The notes beneath the pieces are model-generated. The model saw only the letters and a list, made by a program, of their open reading frames with translations. It was not told where the DNA came from and made no database searches. A program made the position numbers and the translations under genes. A DNA stretch of 64,000 nt from Bdellovibrio bacteriovorus (GTDB lineage Bacteria > Bdellovibrionota > Bdellovibrionia > Bdellovibrionales > Bdellovibrionaceae), in contig NZ_LUKD01000001.1 of the NCBI RefSeq assembly GCF_001592745.1, positions 937,384-1,001,383 on the forward strand, given 5' to 3'. Shown piece by piece: positions 8,585 through 16,800 of this stretch. Each line of letters opens with the position of its first letter. Position 1 is the stretch's first letter.

Positions 8585-11362
8585 CTATTGCCCTTGCTCG
8601 TTCTCAGACATCGCTGGAATTCTTTGGATATATTTCTTGTAACCGTCGCGCCATTCGGAATTCTTCAGCTGCTCTTGCGCTAAGTTTTTCCAAAAGCCAC
8701 TTTTTTCACCTTTAAATTCATTCCAAACTTCGGCGGCTTTTTGCACTTCACCGCGTTTGAAATAAATTTGTCCAAGTTTGTAACGAATCGAAGAAAGAGG
8801 ACGGCTTTCTTCGTACTTTTCCAAAAGCTTTCCGTAAGCTTCGGTGGCTTTGGCTTCGTCGCCTTTATTGAGGTAAAGGTCGCCAATATTTTCTAAGGCT
8901 TTCGCATGCACGACAGTCGAAACCTTGCCAGAATCTTTTTGCAATTGATCCACCACTTCCAAAGCTTGCAATGCTTCGGTAGGGCGGTTTTGTTTCTGCT
9001 GAAGTTCTGCCAATTTCAAATACGGTTCAGCCACTAGTTCCGGTTGGCCTTTCCATGTGCGAAGAAGTTCGCCTAAGTAGCGAATCGCTGATTCATTGTC
9101 ACCGCGCTTTTCAAGAAGACGAACGGCAATGTTCACTCTTTCAATTTGCGCTGCTTCGGAAAGTTTCTCCGGAGTTTTGATGTTTTTTAGGTACTCATAG
9201 CCAAGATTCGATTTTCCTTCTTGAGTGAACACGGCCGCCAAACGAAGGTTCAATTCGTCTTCTGTTGGAATTTCTTCTTTTACTTGAACTTCTTTAGCTT
9301 CCGGAGTTCCACGAATGGCATACACACGGTTTAAAACATCTTTATAATATTTTTCGGCTTCAACCGGAGCTCCGCCCATTTCAAATGCCCGACCCACATT
9401 GTAACGAGTGTCCAGACGCTTAGAGTTTTTCAACCATGTGTCGGCATATTGACTGTGAGTTTTCAAAGCCTCGATGAAGTTCCCACGGTTCACTTCGGAT
9501 TCAAGCTTCGCGTTGATATTCGAAATAATTCTGTTCGTGATCAAAGGAACATCCACAGAAGTCGGATGCTCTTTGTAATACTTAGAAAGAAGATCAATAG
9601 ACTTTTGGAATTCGTTACGTTGCGTGTAACCATCCGCCACCATCACAGTTGCGAACTGTTCCATGTTAGGCAAATCCACCTTTTTCGCCAGTGACATGAT
9701 CTCACCAACGGCATTGTTCACTTCTTTCGGTTTCATACCTTTCATGCGACCGCTCAGTAAACGCAAACGAGAAATCACGGCACTTGGGCTTTCACCATAG
9801 CGGAAATAAGTTTCTAGATAAGCACCCATCACGCGGGATTTATCGGCACCAAAGATATCCAACAATTCTCCCATACGAGTCATCGCGTAAGGGGCATTGG
9901 CATTACTTGGGAATTTTTTAATAAATTCAAGGTAAGTATCCAAGCTTTGATTGTACTTATTCATCCAGAACAAAGATTCAGCCTGGTTGTAGTATGCATT
10001 CGGATAAGAGTTTTGACCTTCTGGGTATTTCTTAAGCGCACGCTGATATTCTTCAACAGCTTTAGAGTAATTTTTACCGCGCACCCACACATCACCACGA
10101 CGGAAAGCGGCTTCCACTTTCAGATCCCGATTCGTAGAGTTTTTCTCTATATCATCAAACTGAGCGACGGCTTCATTGTAGCGATTGAGCTTCATATAAG
10201 CCAAGGCAGTGCCCAAGCGAGCTAAGTCTTTCGACAATGCATTTTTATCCGGAAAGTTTTTATTACCAATATGCTCATTGAAAAGACGAAGCGCTCCAAG
10301 GAAGTCGCCTCTTTCCAAAGCCAAATAGCCAATTTTCAAAGACGTTCTTTCGGCCAACGGAGAACGCGGATACTTTTCAATCGCTTCCTTATAACGTTGG
10401 ACAGCTTCATCGTAATTTTGACTGTTGCCAGAGTCCTGCCATAAAGCCAGGTGTACATCGGCCGTCATATAATCAATGATTTCGTTGTACTCAGATTTTG
10501 GATATTTATCTTTAAACCAATTCTGAGTTTTCAAATAAACCGCATATCTTTGCTTTTCAAAAAGAGTCAGAAGCAAACGCGCCTGTTTATTTTCGTCCGT
10601 TGATTTTGCGGAAATTTCGTAAATCGTCGGAGTGACTTTCATCCTCTCCCAGTAACTCACCGGAGTTTCCAACATCGGAAACGGGATGTAGTAATTGTCC
10701 TTAGCGCGGATCAAAGCTTCTTCTTTGATCTCGTAGTCTTTGATAGAAAAGCGCTCATAATTAGGATCGCCGCCATCAAAGATTCCTGACTTCACGGGAT
10801 CTGAATTCATCGCCACTGCGGTACCTTGATTTGCGATATTCAAGACATCTGCCGTAGCGGGTTTTCTTTTCTTATCAGTTTTAGCTTTTGCCACCGATTT
10901 TGCAGGCTTAGCACTCTCTTCTGCGGGTGCTGTTTCGGATTTTTTGGCAACGGCTTTGATTTCTTTTTTAGGCTTGCTGTTTGGATTTACATAGAAATCC
11001 ATAATCAGTCTAGAGGGTTGGTCTGTTAGGTAATCAAAAGTGTCGATGTCATCGCCAGACAATGTGAAAGAGATCACGTGTTTACCATCTGGACCTTTAC
11101 GATCAACAGCAACACCCGTTACAAAATCACTTTTAAATGAAGAAAGAGCTTTGATGGTCGCATCATCCATCGCTGGCACCGTCATTTCGACAATAGTTTG
11201 GTTCTTTACTTCCAAACGTTTCACGTCGTAATCCCAGTTTTGCTGACCTGAGAGTTCCAAATGAACAGTATCGCCCTGATAATTAATCAAGCCACTGACT
11301 GTTTGAGCCTGTGCCGAAGCTAGACTTAAGATGAGGCATCCTGCCGCAACGAAAAATCGCAA
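8585..11362 (-). CDS. Exported TPR-repeat protein, first gene of the flagellar operon
   Basis: The protein is about 925 residues. I place the start at the TTG at 11362, which has AAGGAG 8 bases upstream and yields an immediate signal peptide (MRFFVAAGCLILSLASAQAQ). Longer frames from 11464 put a polar stretch before it. After the signal comes a beta-rich segment of about 100 residues ending in DQPSRLIMDFYV, resembling AMIN-type domains that bind the cell wall. A Lys/Ala/Ser linker follows, then more than ten TPR-like units (for example YDEAVQRYKEAIEKYPRSPL and YSKAVEEYQRALKKYPEGQ). It is probably a periplasmic scaffold. Its place directly behind the sigma-54 promoter and ahead of the rod and ring genes suggests a structural or assembly role in the flagellar motor. 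That role is inference. Confidence 0.85.
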   Translation of the reverse strand: MRFFVAAGCLILSLASAQAQTVSGLINYQGDTVHLELSGQQNWDYDVKRLEVKNQTIVEMTVPAMDDATIKALSSFKSDFVTGVAVDRKGPDGKHVISFTLSGDDIDTFDYLTDQPSRLIMDFYVNPNSKPKKEIKAVAKKSETAPAEESAKPAKSVAKAKTDKKRKPATADVLNIANQGTAVAMNSDPVKSGIFDGGDPNYERFSIKDYEIKEEALIRAKDNYYIPFPMLETPVSYWERMKVTPTIYEISAKSTDENKQARLLLTLFEKQRYAVYLKTQNWFKDKYPKSEYNEIIDYMTADVHLALWQDSGNSQNYDEAVQRYKEAIEKYPRSPLAERTSLKIGYLALERGDFLGALRLFNEHIGNKNFPDKNALSKDLARLGTALAYMKLNRYNEAVAQFDDIEKNSTNRDLKVEAAFRRGDVWVRGKNYSKAVEEYQRALKKYPEGQNSYPNAYYNQAESLFWMNKYNQSLDTYLEFIKKFPSNANAPYAMTRMGELLDIFGADKSRVMGAYLETYFRYGESPSAVISRLRLLSGRMKGMKPKEVNNAVGEIMSLAKKVDLPNMEQFATVMVADGYTQRNEFQKSIDLLSKYYKEHPTSVDVPLITNRIISNINAKLESEVNRGNFIEALKTHSQYADTWLKNSKRLDTRYNVGRAFEMGGAPVEAEKYYKDVLNRVYAIRGTPEAKEVQVKEEIPTEDELNLRLAAVFTQEGKSNLGYEYLKNIKTPEKLSEAAQIERVNIAVRLLEKRGDNESAIRYLGELLRTWKGQPELVAEPYLKLAELQQKQNRPTEALQALEVVDQLQKDSGKVSTVVHAKALENIGDLYLNKGDEAKATEAYGKLLEKYEESRPLSSIRYKLGQIYFKRGEVQKAAEVWNEFKGEKSGFWKNLAQEQLKNSEWRDGYKKYIQRIPAMSENEQGQ

Positions 11363-11407
11363 AGTGTTCACTCCTTGAACCCTACCTTTTCCCTTCCTTG
11401 TGCTGTT

Positions 11408-11422
11408 GCACATACGGTGCCA
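11408..11422 (-). promoter_or_regulatory. Sigma-54 (-24/-12) promoter of the flagellar operon
   Basis: On the minus strand the bases read TGGCACCGTATGTGC. Against the consensus TGGCACG-N4-TTGC, this has the invariant GG and GC with exact spacing and only two substitutions. Transcription would start near 11396, leaving a leader of about 34 bases before the TTG start at 11362, which carries an AAGGAG ribosome site. Confidence 0.75.
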
Positions 11423-11482
11423 GCATTTCTTTGGTCTATTGGCAAATATGTTCCAGATGGGCAAAAAGTTTCATAGATTTTC

Positions 11483-11496
11483 TGTCAGGCCTGACA
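11483..11496. promoter_or_regulatory. Perfect 14-bp palindrome, candidate enhancer site for the sigma-54 promoter
   Basis: TGTCAGGCCTGACA is its own reverse complement. It lies about 85-100 bases upstream of the predicted flagellar transcription start, the usual place for a binding site of a bacterial enhancer-binding protein. Which protein binds is unknown. Confidence 0.55.
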
Positions 11497-11531
11497 AATG
11501 GATGACAGTGGACTTAGGTCCTGTTTGCCAA

Positions 11532-11545
11532 CGTCAGGACTGAAT
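11532..11545. promoter_or_regulatory. Second, degenerate copy of the upstream palindrome
   Basis: CGTCAGGACTGAAT shares about 10-11 of 14 positions with the perfect palindrome at 11483-11496. It lies 49 bases from it centre to centre. Together they look like a tandem activator site. This copy also lies just upstream of the divergent lipoprotein gene at 11578. Confidence 0.4.
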
Positions 11546-11577
11546 ATTTACCTTAAGTATTCCGATAGATAGGTGCT

Positions 11578-12066
11578 ATGAGAAACCACGTCTTTGTCTG
11601 CATCATGTTTTTGCTTCTTGGAAGTTGTGTGTCGGTTCAATTACCCGGCGGGAAAGTCACGTCTGCAAAGGATGTCAGCTTTTCGGCTCCTTCCTCTCCG
11701 TTCAACGAAATAAAATCTGACAGCTCTGACAAAGCCTGGATCAGCGGAAAAACGGGAAATACGATTTCATATCTTTCCGAATGTGGCGGCAAGAATGAGC
11801 CTACTTTGCAACAGTTGGAAAGTGATTCTTTGAGCGCGCTGAACTCTTTGAAAGTCCTAAAATCTGAAGACACCTCCTTCAACGGCCGAGCCGCCCGCCA
11901 AACTTTAGCACAAGGGTTTGTCGATGGCGTCTCTGTCCAACTTTCTCTTCTCGTATTTAAAAAGAACGGGTGCAATTACACGCTGACTTACGGAGGCGTT
12001 GAAAAAAACTTTCAAAATGAACTCGGCACTTTTGAAAACTTCAAAACGAACTTCAAGGCACCTTAA
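11578..12066 (+). CDS. Small lipoprotein encoded ahead of the Mla-type transporter
   Basis: The 162-residue protein has a lipoprotein signal (lipobox LLGSC, lipidated Cys at 17) followed by a short mature domain with no motif I recognise. The gene ends within the start of the mlaE-like gene (TAATG overlap), so it is translationally coupled to the lipid transporter. In other bacteria, lipoproteins encoded beside MlaE/F/D can be outer-membrane partners. Whether this one replaces MlaA is inference. It diverges from the flagellar operon, and the two promoters share 11423-11577. Confidence 0.75.
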   Translation: MRNHVFVCIMFLLLGSCVSVQLPGGKVTSAKDVSFSAPSSPFNEIKSDSSDKAWISGKTGNTISYLSECGGKNEPTLQQLESDSLSALNSLKVLKSEDTSFNGRAARQTLAQGFVDGVSVQLSLLVFKKNGCNYTLTYGGVEKNFQNELGTFENFKTNFKAP

Positions 12067-12851
12067 TGAATTCAATTAATACGCCTCTGACAGCCTTTAT
12101 GCTTGAGATCCTCCGCTTCGTCGGGGGTGTGGGCCTATTGTCTGCAGATGTGTTTAAGCAAATTTTCAAGGGCCGTTTCTATTGGAAGCTCTTGGTGGAG
12201 CAAATCTATCAAATTGGGATTCGCTCTATGCCTTTAATCATCGTCACGGCCGTCAGTATCGGGATGGTGATGTCTTTGCAGTTTGGTTTGGGTCTAGAAA
12301 AATTTGGCGGAAAGCTTTACGTCCCAAAACTTTTAGCCGTCACCATCTTGCGAGAAATCGGTCCGGTTTTTACAAGTCTTATGCTCGCCGCTCGTGTTGG
12401 TGCGGGTATCGCCAGTGAAATTGGGAGTATGGTCGTCACTCAGCAAATCGATGCGATTCGCGCATTAGGCACTTCACCAATTAAAAAAATCGTGATCCCA
12501 AGAGTGCTGGCTTGCCTAATCGTACTTCCTATCTTGGTGTCGATTGCCAATATCGTAGGAAATGCAGGCGGCCTTTTAGTCGGCGCGACAGAGCTGAATC
12601 TGGATCCTAATTTTTATCTGCTTAAAGTAATCACGACTTCCAGCATGCAAGATTACCTTTCTGGTTTTGGAAAGACGTTCTTCTTTGCTTTATTTATTGC
12701 AATTCCATCTTGTTACTTCGGACTTAATGTCAAAGAAGGTACGAAAGAAGTGGGTATTGCGACGACGAAGGCTGTCGTCGTTTCTTCGATTCTGATTTTA
12801 GTGGGCGACTTCTTCTTATCAAAACTTTTCTGGATCGTGGAGAAACTATGA
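12066..12851 (+). CDS. mlaE: MlaE-family ABC transporter permease
   Basis: The 261-residue inner-membrane permease has five or six hydrophobic segments. The family signature around REIGPVFTSLMLAARVGAG and EIGSMVVTQQIDAIRALG is present at about 96-140. MlaE permeases pair with an MlaF ATPase and an MlaD MCE-domain protein to move phospholipids between the inner and outer membranes. All three genes are consecutive here, and the stop overlaps the start of the ATPase gene. No STAS-domain mlaB or periplasmic mlaC follows within the block. Confidence 0.93.
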   Translation: MNSINTPLTAFMLEILRFVGGVGLLSADVFKQIFKGRFYWKLLVEQIYQIGIRSMPLIIVTAVSIGMVMSLQFGLGLEKFGGKLYVPKLLAVTILREIGPVFTSLMLAARVGAGIASEIGSMVVTQQIDAIRALGTSPIKKIVIPRVLACLIVLPILVSIANIVGNAGGLLVGATELNLDPNFYLLKVITTSSMQDYLSGFGKTFFFALFIAIPSCYFGLNVKEGTKEVGIATTKAVVVSSILILVGDFFLSKLFWIVEKL

Positions 12852-13597
12852 ACGAATCCAGGAAAGGCTTTATCGAAGTCGTAAACTTTCACAAATCCTT
12901 CGGCTCTAAAAAAGTTCATAGCGGTGTGAGCTTTTATGTTCGTAAAGGCGAATGCCTTGGACTTATCGGGGGCTCTGGAACCGGAAAGAGCGTGTTACTG
13001 CGCAGCTTGGTGGGTCTTGAAAAGCCGGATCAAGGACAAATCATTATTGATGGTACTGATATCGCACGCATGAGAGAACGAGAACTCAACGAGATTCGCA
13101 AAAAAGTGGCTTACGCCTTCCAAGGAGGCGCTCTTTTTGACTCTATGAGCGTTTATGAAAACCTCGCCTACCCTTTACGCGAACACTTTAATTTGAGTGA
13201 AAAAGAAATCGCCGATAAAATCCGCGAACAACTGGCAGAATTTGGGCTAGCCGGTTCGGAGCATTTGTTGCCCGGCAATATTTCAGGCGGTATGCAAAAG
13301 CGCGTGGGGTTAGCACGAGCCATGATGATGCATCCTGAAGTCGTTCTGTACGATGAACCGACAGCGGGTTTAGACCCCTACAATACGAAACGTATTCAAG
13401 AATCTATCCTGGCTTTAAAGGCCAAGGGTGTGACTTCTATCCTCGTTACTCACGATATGCCGACGGTCTATGCGGTTTGTGACAAAGTCGCATTGCTACA
13501 ACACGGTAAAATCGGAGAGCAATACACTATTGATAAGTTGAAAGAGGCTCCAGATGACGGAGCCATGAGCCAGTTCATTAACGGAGAAAGTGCCTAA
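12848..13597 (+). CDS. mlaF: MlaF-family ABC transporter ATP-binding protein
   Basis: This 249-residue ABC ATPase has Walker A GGSGTGKS at about 38-45, ABC signature ISGGMQKR, Walker B VVLYDEPTAGLDP and the switch His in LVTHDMP. The PTAGLDP form and the MQKRVGLARA helix are typical of MlaF. It overlaps mlaE upstream and mlaD downstream by a few bases, so the three subunits are coupled. It energises phospholipid movement at the inner membrane. Confidence 0.94.
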   Translation: MNESRKGFIEVVNFHKSFGSKKVHSGVSFYVRKGECLGLIGGSGTGKSVLLRSLVGLEKPDQGQIIIDGTDIARMRERELNEIRKKVAYAFQGGALFDSMSVYENLAYPLREHFNLSEKEIADKIREQLAEFGLAGSEHLLPGNISGGMQKRVGLARAMMMHPEVVLYDEPTAGLDPYNTKRIQESILALKAKGVTSILVTHDMPTVYAVCDKVALLQHGKIGEQYTIDKLKEAPDDGAMSQFINGESA

Positions 13598-14412
13598 TGG
13601 AATCACAAACAAGCACCCAATTGAAAGTCGGAATCTTTCTTTCTATCGGGATCATCTTCATTTTGGGATCCATCTTTCTGCTGGGTGCGGATCGCGCCCT
13701 TTTCACGAGCTACATCCGAGTGCATGCACACTTTGATCAGGTCCAAGGTCTTTCGGAGGGCAGCGTGGTTTCTTTATCCGGTGTTCCCGTCGGTAACGTC
13801 GAGAAAATTACTTTCTTGTCAGAGAAGAATGCTCTGGATGTGCAGATGCGCATTAATGAAGAATTCATCGGACGCGTTCGTCAAGGTTCTCAGGTTGAAG
13901 TGCGCACTCAAGGTGCGCTGGGTGATAAGTTTGTCTTCATTATTCCGGGTGATCCCTCAAGCCCCGTGGTTAAAGAAGGCGAAGTCTTAGATATCGCAAA
14001 ACCCACCGATTTGATTGGCATTATTTCTGAACGCGGTAACGAAACTAACCGAATCTTTGATACCATCAACGAGCTCTATAAGCTGACGGCAAGTTTGAAT
14101 GCTGACAATCGCCTGGTGCGCATTATGGGTAATCTAGAAACAGCGAGCTCTAACATGAGCCAGATGAGCAAAGAGGCTCATCGTGTCCTTACCAATATGA
14201 ATGAAGGCGGCACGGGTGATAAGCTGACTCGCTCTGTGGAAAAGCTAGACTCTATCCTTACGAAAATTGATAAAGGCCAAGGCACATTAGGTGCTTTGAT
14301 CAACGATCCTAGCGTCCACAATCAATTAAAAGCGATGCTTGGCGGATCGACTCAGCAAAATCGTGTGAAGTCATTGCTTCGTACTTCCATCGAAAAAGAG
14401 ACGAAGGACTAA
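13597..14412 (+). CDS. mlaD: MCE-domain protein MlaD
   Basis: The 271-residue protein has an N-terminal membrane anchor at about residues 12-32 and one MCE domain at about 40-118 (FDQVQGLSEGSVVSLSGVPV, and LGDKFVFIIPGDP). A long helical C-terminal region follows, with repeated Leu/Asn-rich segments. MlaD forms a hexameric ring in the periplasm attached to MlaE. It is longer than E. coli MlaD (about 180), mostly in the C-terminal helical part, as in many non-enteric MCE proteins. Confidence 0.92.
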   Translation: MESQTSTQLKVGIFLSIGIIFILGSIFLLGADRALFTSYIRVHAHFDQVQGLSEGSVVSLSGVPVGNVEKITFLSEKNALDVQMRINEEFIGRVRQGSQVEVRTQGALGDKFVFIIPGDPSSPVVKEGEVLDIAKPTDLIGIISERGNETNRIFDTINELYKLTASLNADNRLVRIMGNLETASSNMSQMSKEAHRVLTNMNEGGTGDKLTRSVEKLDSILTKIDKGQGTLGALINDPSVHNQLKAMLGGSTQQNRVKSLLRTSIEKETKD

Positions 14413-14497
14413 GCTCCAGTGTTAAGAATCTAAGCTTTCAATGTGTGAAAAAAATTGAATCGTCGTTAGCATGAGGGTGAAAACAAGGAGGGCCATC

Positions 14498-14887
14498 ATG
14501 CCTAGAGGTTCAAAAGAAAAATACACGAGCAAACAAAAACGCCAAGCAGAACACATCGAAGAGAGCGCGAAAAAACGCGGCTATTCAGCAAAGCGCGCCG
14601 CCCAAATCGGCTGGGCCACAGTGAATAAAGAAACTGGCGGCGCAGGTAAAAAAGTTTCTAACACCGAGCCTTCGAAACTCGGCGGTAAAAGAGGCGGAAA
14701 AGCCGCGGCGAAATCCAAGTCATCTTCTTCCACTAAATCGGCTTCTTCAAAATCAGCCTCATCCAGATCATCTTCAAAATCTTCATCAAAATCGACACAA
14801 TCACATGCATCACGCGTGCGTGCTGCGAAGAAGGGCTGGCAAACAAGACGCCACAGCGGCGGCGCTACTCACCACGCTTCCCACTAA
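14498..14887 (+). CDS. Small basic protein: conserved stress-type N-terminal domain plus histone-H1-like tail
   Basis: The protein is 129 residues from the ATG at 14498, which has AAGGAGG 6 bases upstream. An upstream in-frame ATG at 14471 lacks a ribosome site. The first 50 residues (MPRGSKEKYTSKQKRQAEHI, then WATVNKETGG) match a widespread small family often labelled plasmid stabilisation protein, with no proven function. The rest is almost only Lys, Ser, Ala, Thr and Arg, like histone H1 or Hc1-type nucleoid proteins, and ends in RVRAAKKGWQTRRHS. It could bind nucleic acid. A GGCCCTT hairpin follows. Confidence 0.8.
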   Translation: MPRGSKEKYTSKQKRQAEHIEESAKKRGYSAKRAAQIGWATVNKETGGAGKKVSNTEPSKLGGKRGGKAAAKSKSSSSTKSASSKSASSRSSSKSSSKSTQSHASRVRAAKKGWQTRRHSGGATHHASH

Positions 14888-14902
14888 CCTCTATTCCACT
14901 AA

Positions 14903-14926
14903 GGCCCTTCCTGAAAAGTAAGGGCC
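14903..14926 (+). terminator. Hairpin after the basic-protein gene, likely terminator
   Basis: A perfect 7-bp stem (GGCCCTT / AAGGGCC) with a 10-base loop lies 16 bases after the stop codon. The following sequence is only loosely T-rich until a run of six T at about 14941, so this may be a weak terminator. Confidence 0.45.
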
Positions 14927-15035
14927 ATTCATTTCGCACCTTTTTTGTCACCGTGTACAACTTCGAAGCTTCGTAATCAAAACAATCTGTTCTTGGATAG
15001 GTTCGTTAATTGCTTTGCTCTTAAGAATACGAATA

Positions 15036-15055
15036 TTTCATTGTGTTTCATTGTG
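15036..15055. repeat. Tandem 10-bp direct repeat upstream of the exported-protein cluster
   Basis: TTTCATTGTG occurs twice back to back, ending 15 bases before the start codon at 15071. It sits in the promoter or leader of the three-gene secreted cluster and could be a protein-binding site or a chance repeat. Confidence 0.6.
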
Positions 15056-15070
15056 AGACGAAGGGAAAGT

Positions 15071-16798
15071 ATGAAAACGGCCGTGGTCTTTTTTATCTTA
15101 TTGAATGGTCTCAATTCCATTGCACTTGCGGATAGGCCGACTTCACGGACGGGAGTTATTCCGGCACCCCCGGTTCAAAACAGCGGCATCTCTTTTGGAC
15201 CTGTCAGAGAAGTCACTCGTTGCAAAACCTACGTCGTTAATCCCGAAGCATCGAAAGCAGATGAAGGATTGATGGACGCTGGAAACATGGACCACCTTGT
15301 GAACACCACCAAAGACATCACAAAAAGAAACCAGCTAAATCGCATCGCCCTTCAACAATGTGTTACCTGCGACTTCTATGACCTTAGCAAAGGCGACAGT
15401 GCCTCGGACAAAATGACTTGCTTAAAAGCGCAGGCCGACAGATTGATGAATGTAAAAAAACGCAATTGGTATCCTTATCCGGGTCAATGGTTCGAAGCAT
15501 TGCTGTTAAATTCGGTGGAGCAAAACGTCTTAACTAAGAATGCGTATGACCCGAACTACAAAAACTTTCAACGCCTTTTCGCAGAGGAAAGGAACACTCC
15601 TTTTTACAACATAGATGGCACCGGTGGATATGTGAACTACTACACCCAAGACAATGCCCGCTTGTGGTTCGTAGAACCCTATCGCTCTTTGATATTTCAT
15701 GGTTTTGTCTTCGCTCAGAAGAAAGACAGCTTTACTAAATATTTCAACACACTTTCTGCTGACGACCAAAGAACTGTGCTGCGTGGATTTTTGAACAAGG
15801 TCCTGGAGGGATGGAACTTTGGCGATGAAGTGGGGCGCCTGATGGGTCAATCGAAGCTGTTCGATGAAATAGCTTCAACTAAAATGGATCAAATTGAACG
15901 CACCTACTTGGAAAGAGGCGCTTCCTCAGGATTGGATTTGTGGTTGGTATCGACATATTCCGATTCCAAGCTAGAACGAATCAAAAAATCAATTCAAGTG
16001 GAAGCCGATCTGCATGCCATGAGATTGCATATTTTGAAGGGCACAACCGGTTTGACCTTGAGCCAGGAAAACCTAGATGCACTCGGTGCAGACTCACGAA
16101 AGAAAGTGGAAGAGCTTCTTGCGAGAATCAATAGCTCTGGCGCCGATTCTCAATTTGCAATGGTGCAACATCTGAACAGAGTGATCACGCAGTTAGCTTT
16201 AAAAAATGATTTGGATCTGAGTGCCTATCTTAAAAATCTAAAAAAGATGACCGAACATATGCATGTTGACGGTCGCGCAGTTACGTTGAAGGCCCTGCTG
16301 TGGACGGGACAAGGTGAATACTTTGCTTATGAATCCGCAGAAATTATTAAGTCACTTCCCTACGCATTTAACAAAGAAGATCTTTATCTGAAATTAAAAA
16401 AGGATTTGCCGGAATTTAAATCTGTGCTTCGTCGTCTGGGGGCTTTACTTCAAGACGTAGATACATTGGAAATAAACGACTCTGACAGCGTTGATGCGGC
16501 CGTAGAATCGCTAATCAATCTTTTGTCGGAAAATAACGAGTTTGGCGACTCTGACGTGCGCGCCAATCTTTTAAGTGAATTAACAAATTCAATTATGGAT
16601 GACTCTGCAACAAAGCTTGAAGTATTTCGCACAGTGAAGGCACATTATCGAGAACGCATCGCCGCTTTTCATGCAGATATCACAAAAGGACTTCAAGCAC
16701 TTGATGGATTAGACGCAGCCTATGCGATCGTGCCCCAAGCGCCCAAGGGTCTTCCCTGTCCACCGAATCAGCCCTGCATTCCAGGACCGATGAGATAG
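15071..16798 (+). CDS. Exported protein of unknown function, first gene of the toxin-like cluster
   Basis: The mature protein is about 555 residues after a clear signal peptide (MKTAVVFFILLNGLNSIALA). The ATG at 15071 is chosen because it has an AAGGGAAAG site and starts the signal peptide directly. The frame upstream to 14945 codes for no recognisable sequence. The N-terminal third contains Cys residues, including a CVTC pair. The middle and C-terminal parts are mostly helical and charged, and the protein ends in a Pro/Cys-rich tail (PCPPNQPCIPGP). I recognise no family. The next gene starts 2 bases after the stop, and the two following genes are also exported proteins, so they form one transcription unit. 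Confidence 0.8.
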   Translation: MKTAVVFFILLNGLNSIALADRPTSRTGVIPAPPVQNSGISFGPVREVTRCKTYVVNPEASKADEGLMDAGNMDHLVNTTKDITKRNQLNRIALQQCVTCDFYDLSKGDSASDKMTCLKAQADRLMNVKKRNWYPYPGQWFEALLLNSVEQNVLTKNAYDPNYKNFQRLFAEERNTPFYNIDGTGGYVNYYTQDNARLWFVEPYRSLIFHGFVFAQKKDSFTKYFNTLSADDQRTVLRGFLNKVLEGWNFGDEVGRLMGQSKLFDEIASTKMDQIERTYLERGASSGLDLWLVSTYSDSKLERIKKSIQVEADLHAMRLHILKGTTGLTLSQENLDALGADSRKKVEELLARINSSGADSQFAMVQHLNRVITQLALKNDLDLSAYLKNLKKMTEHMHVDGRAVTLKALLWTGQGEYFAYESAEIIKSLPYAFNKEDLYLKLKKDLPEFKSVLRRLGALLQDVDTLEINDSDSVDAAVESLINLLSENNEFGDSDVRANLLSELTNSIMDDSATKLEVFRTVKAHYRERIAAFHADITKGLQALDGLDAAYAIVPQAPKGLPCPPNQPCIPGPMR

Positions 16799-16800
16799 TT

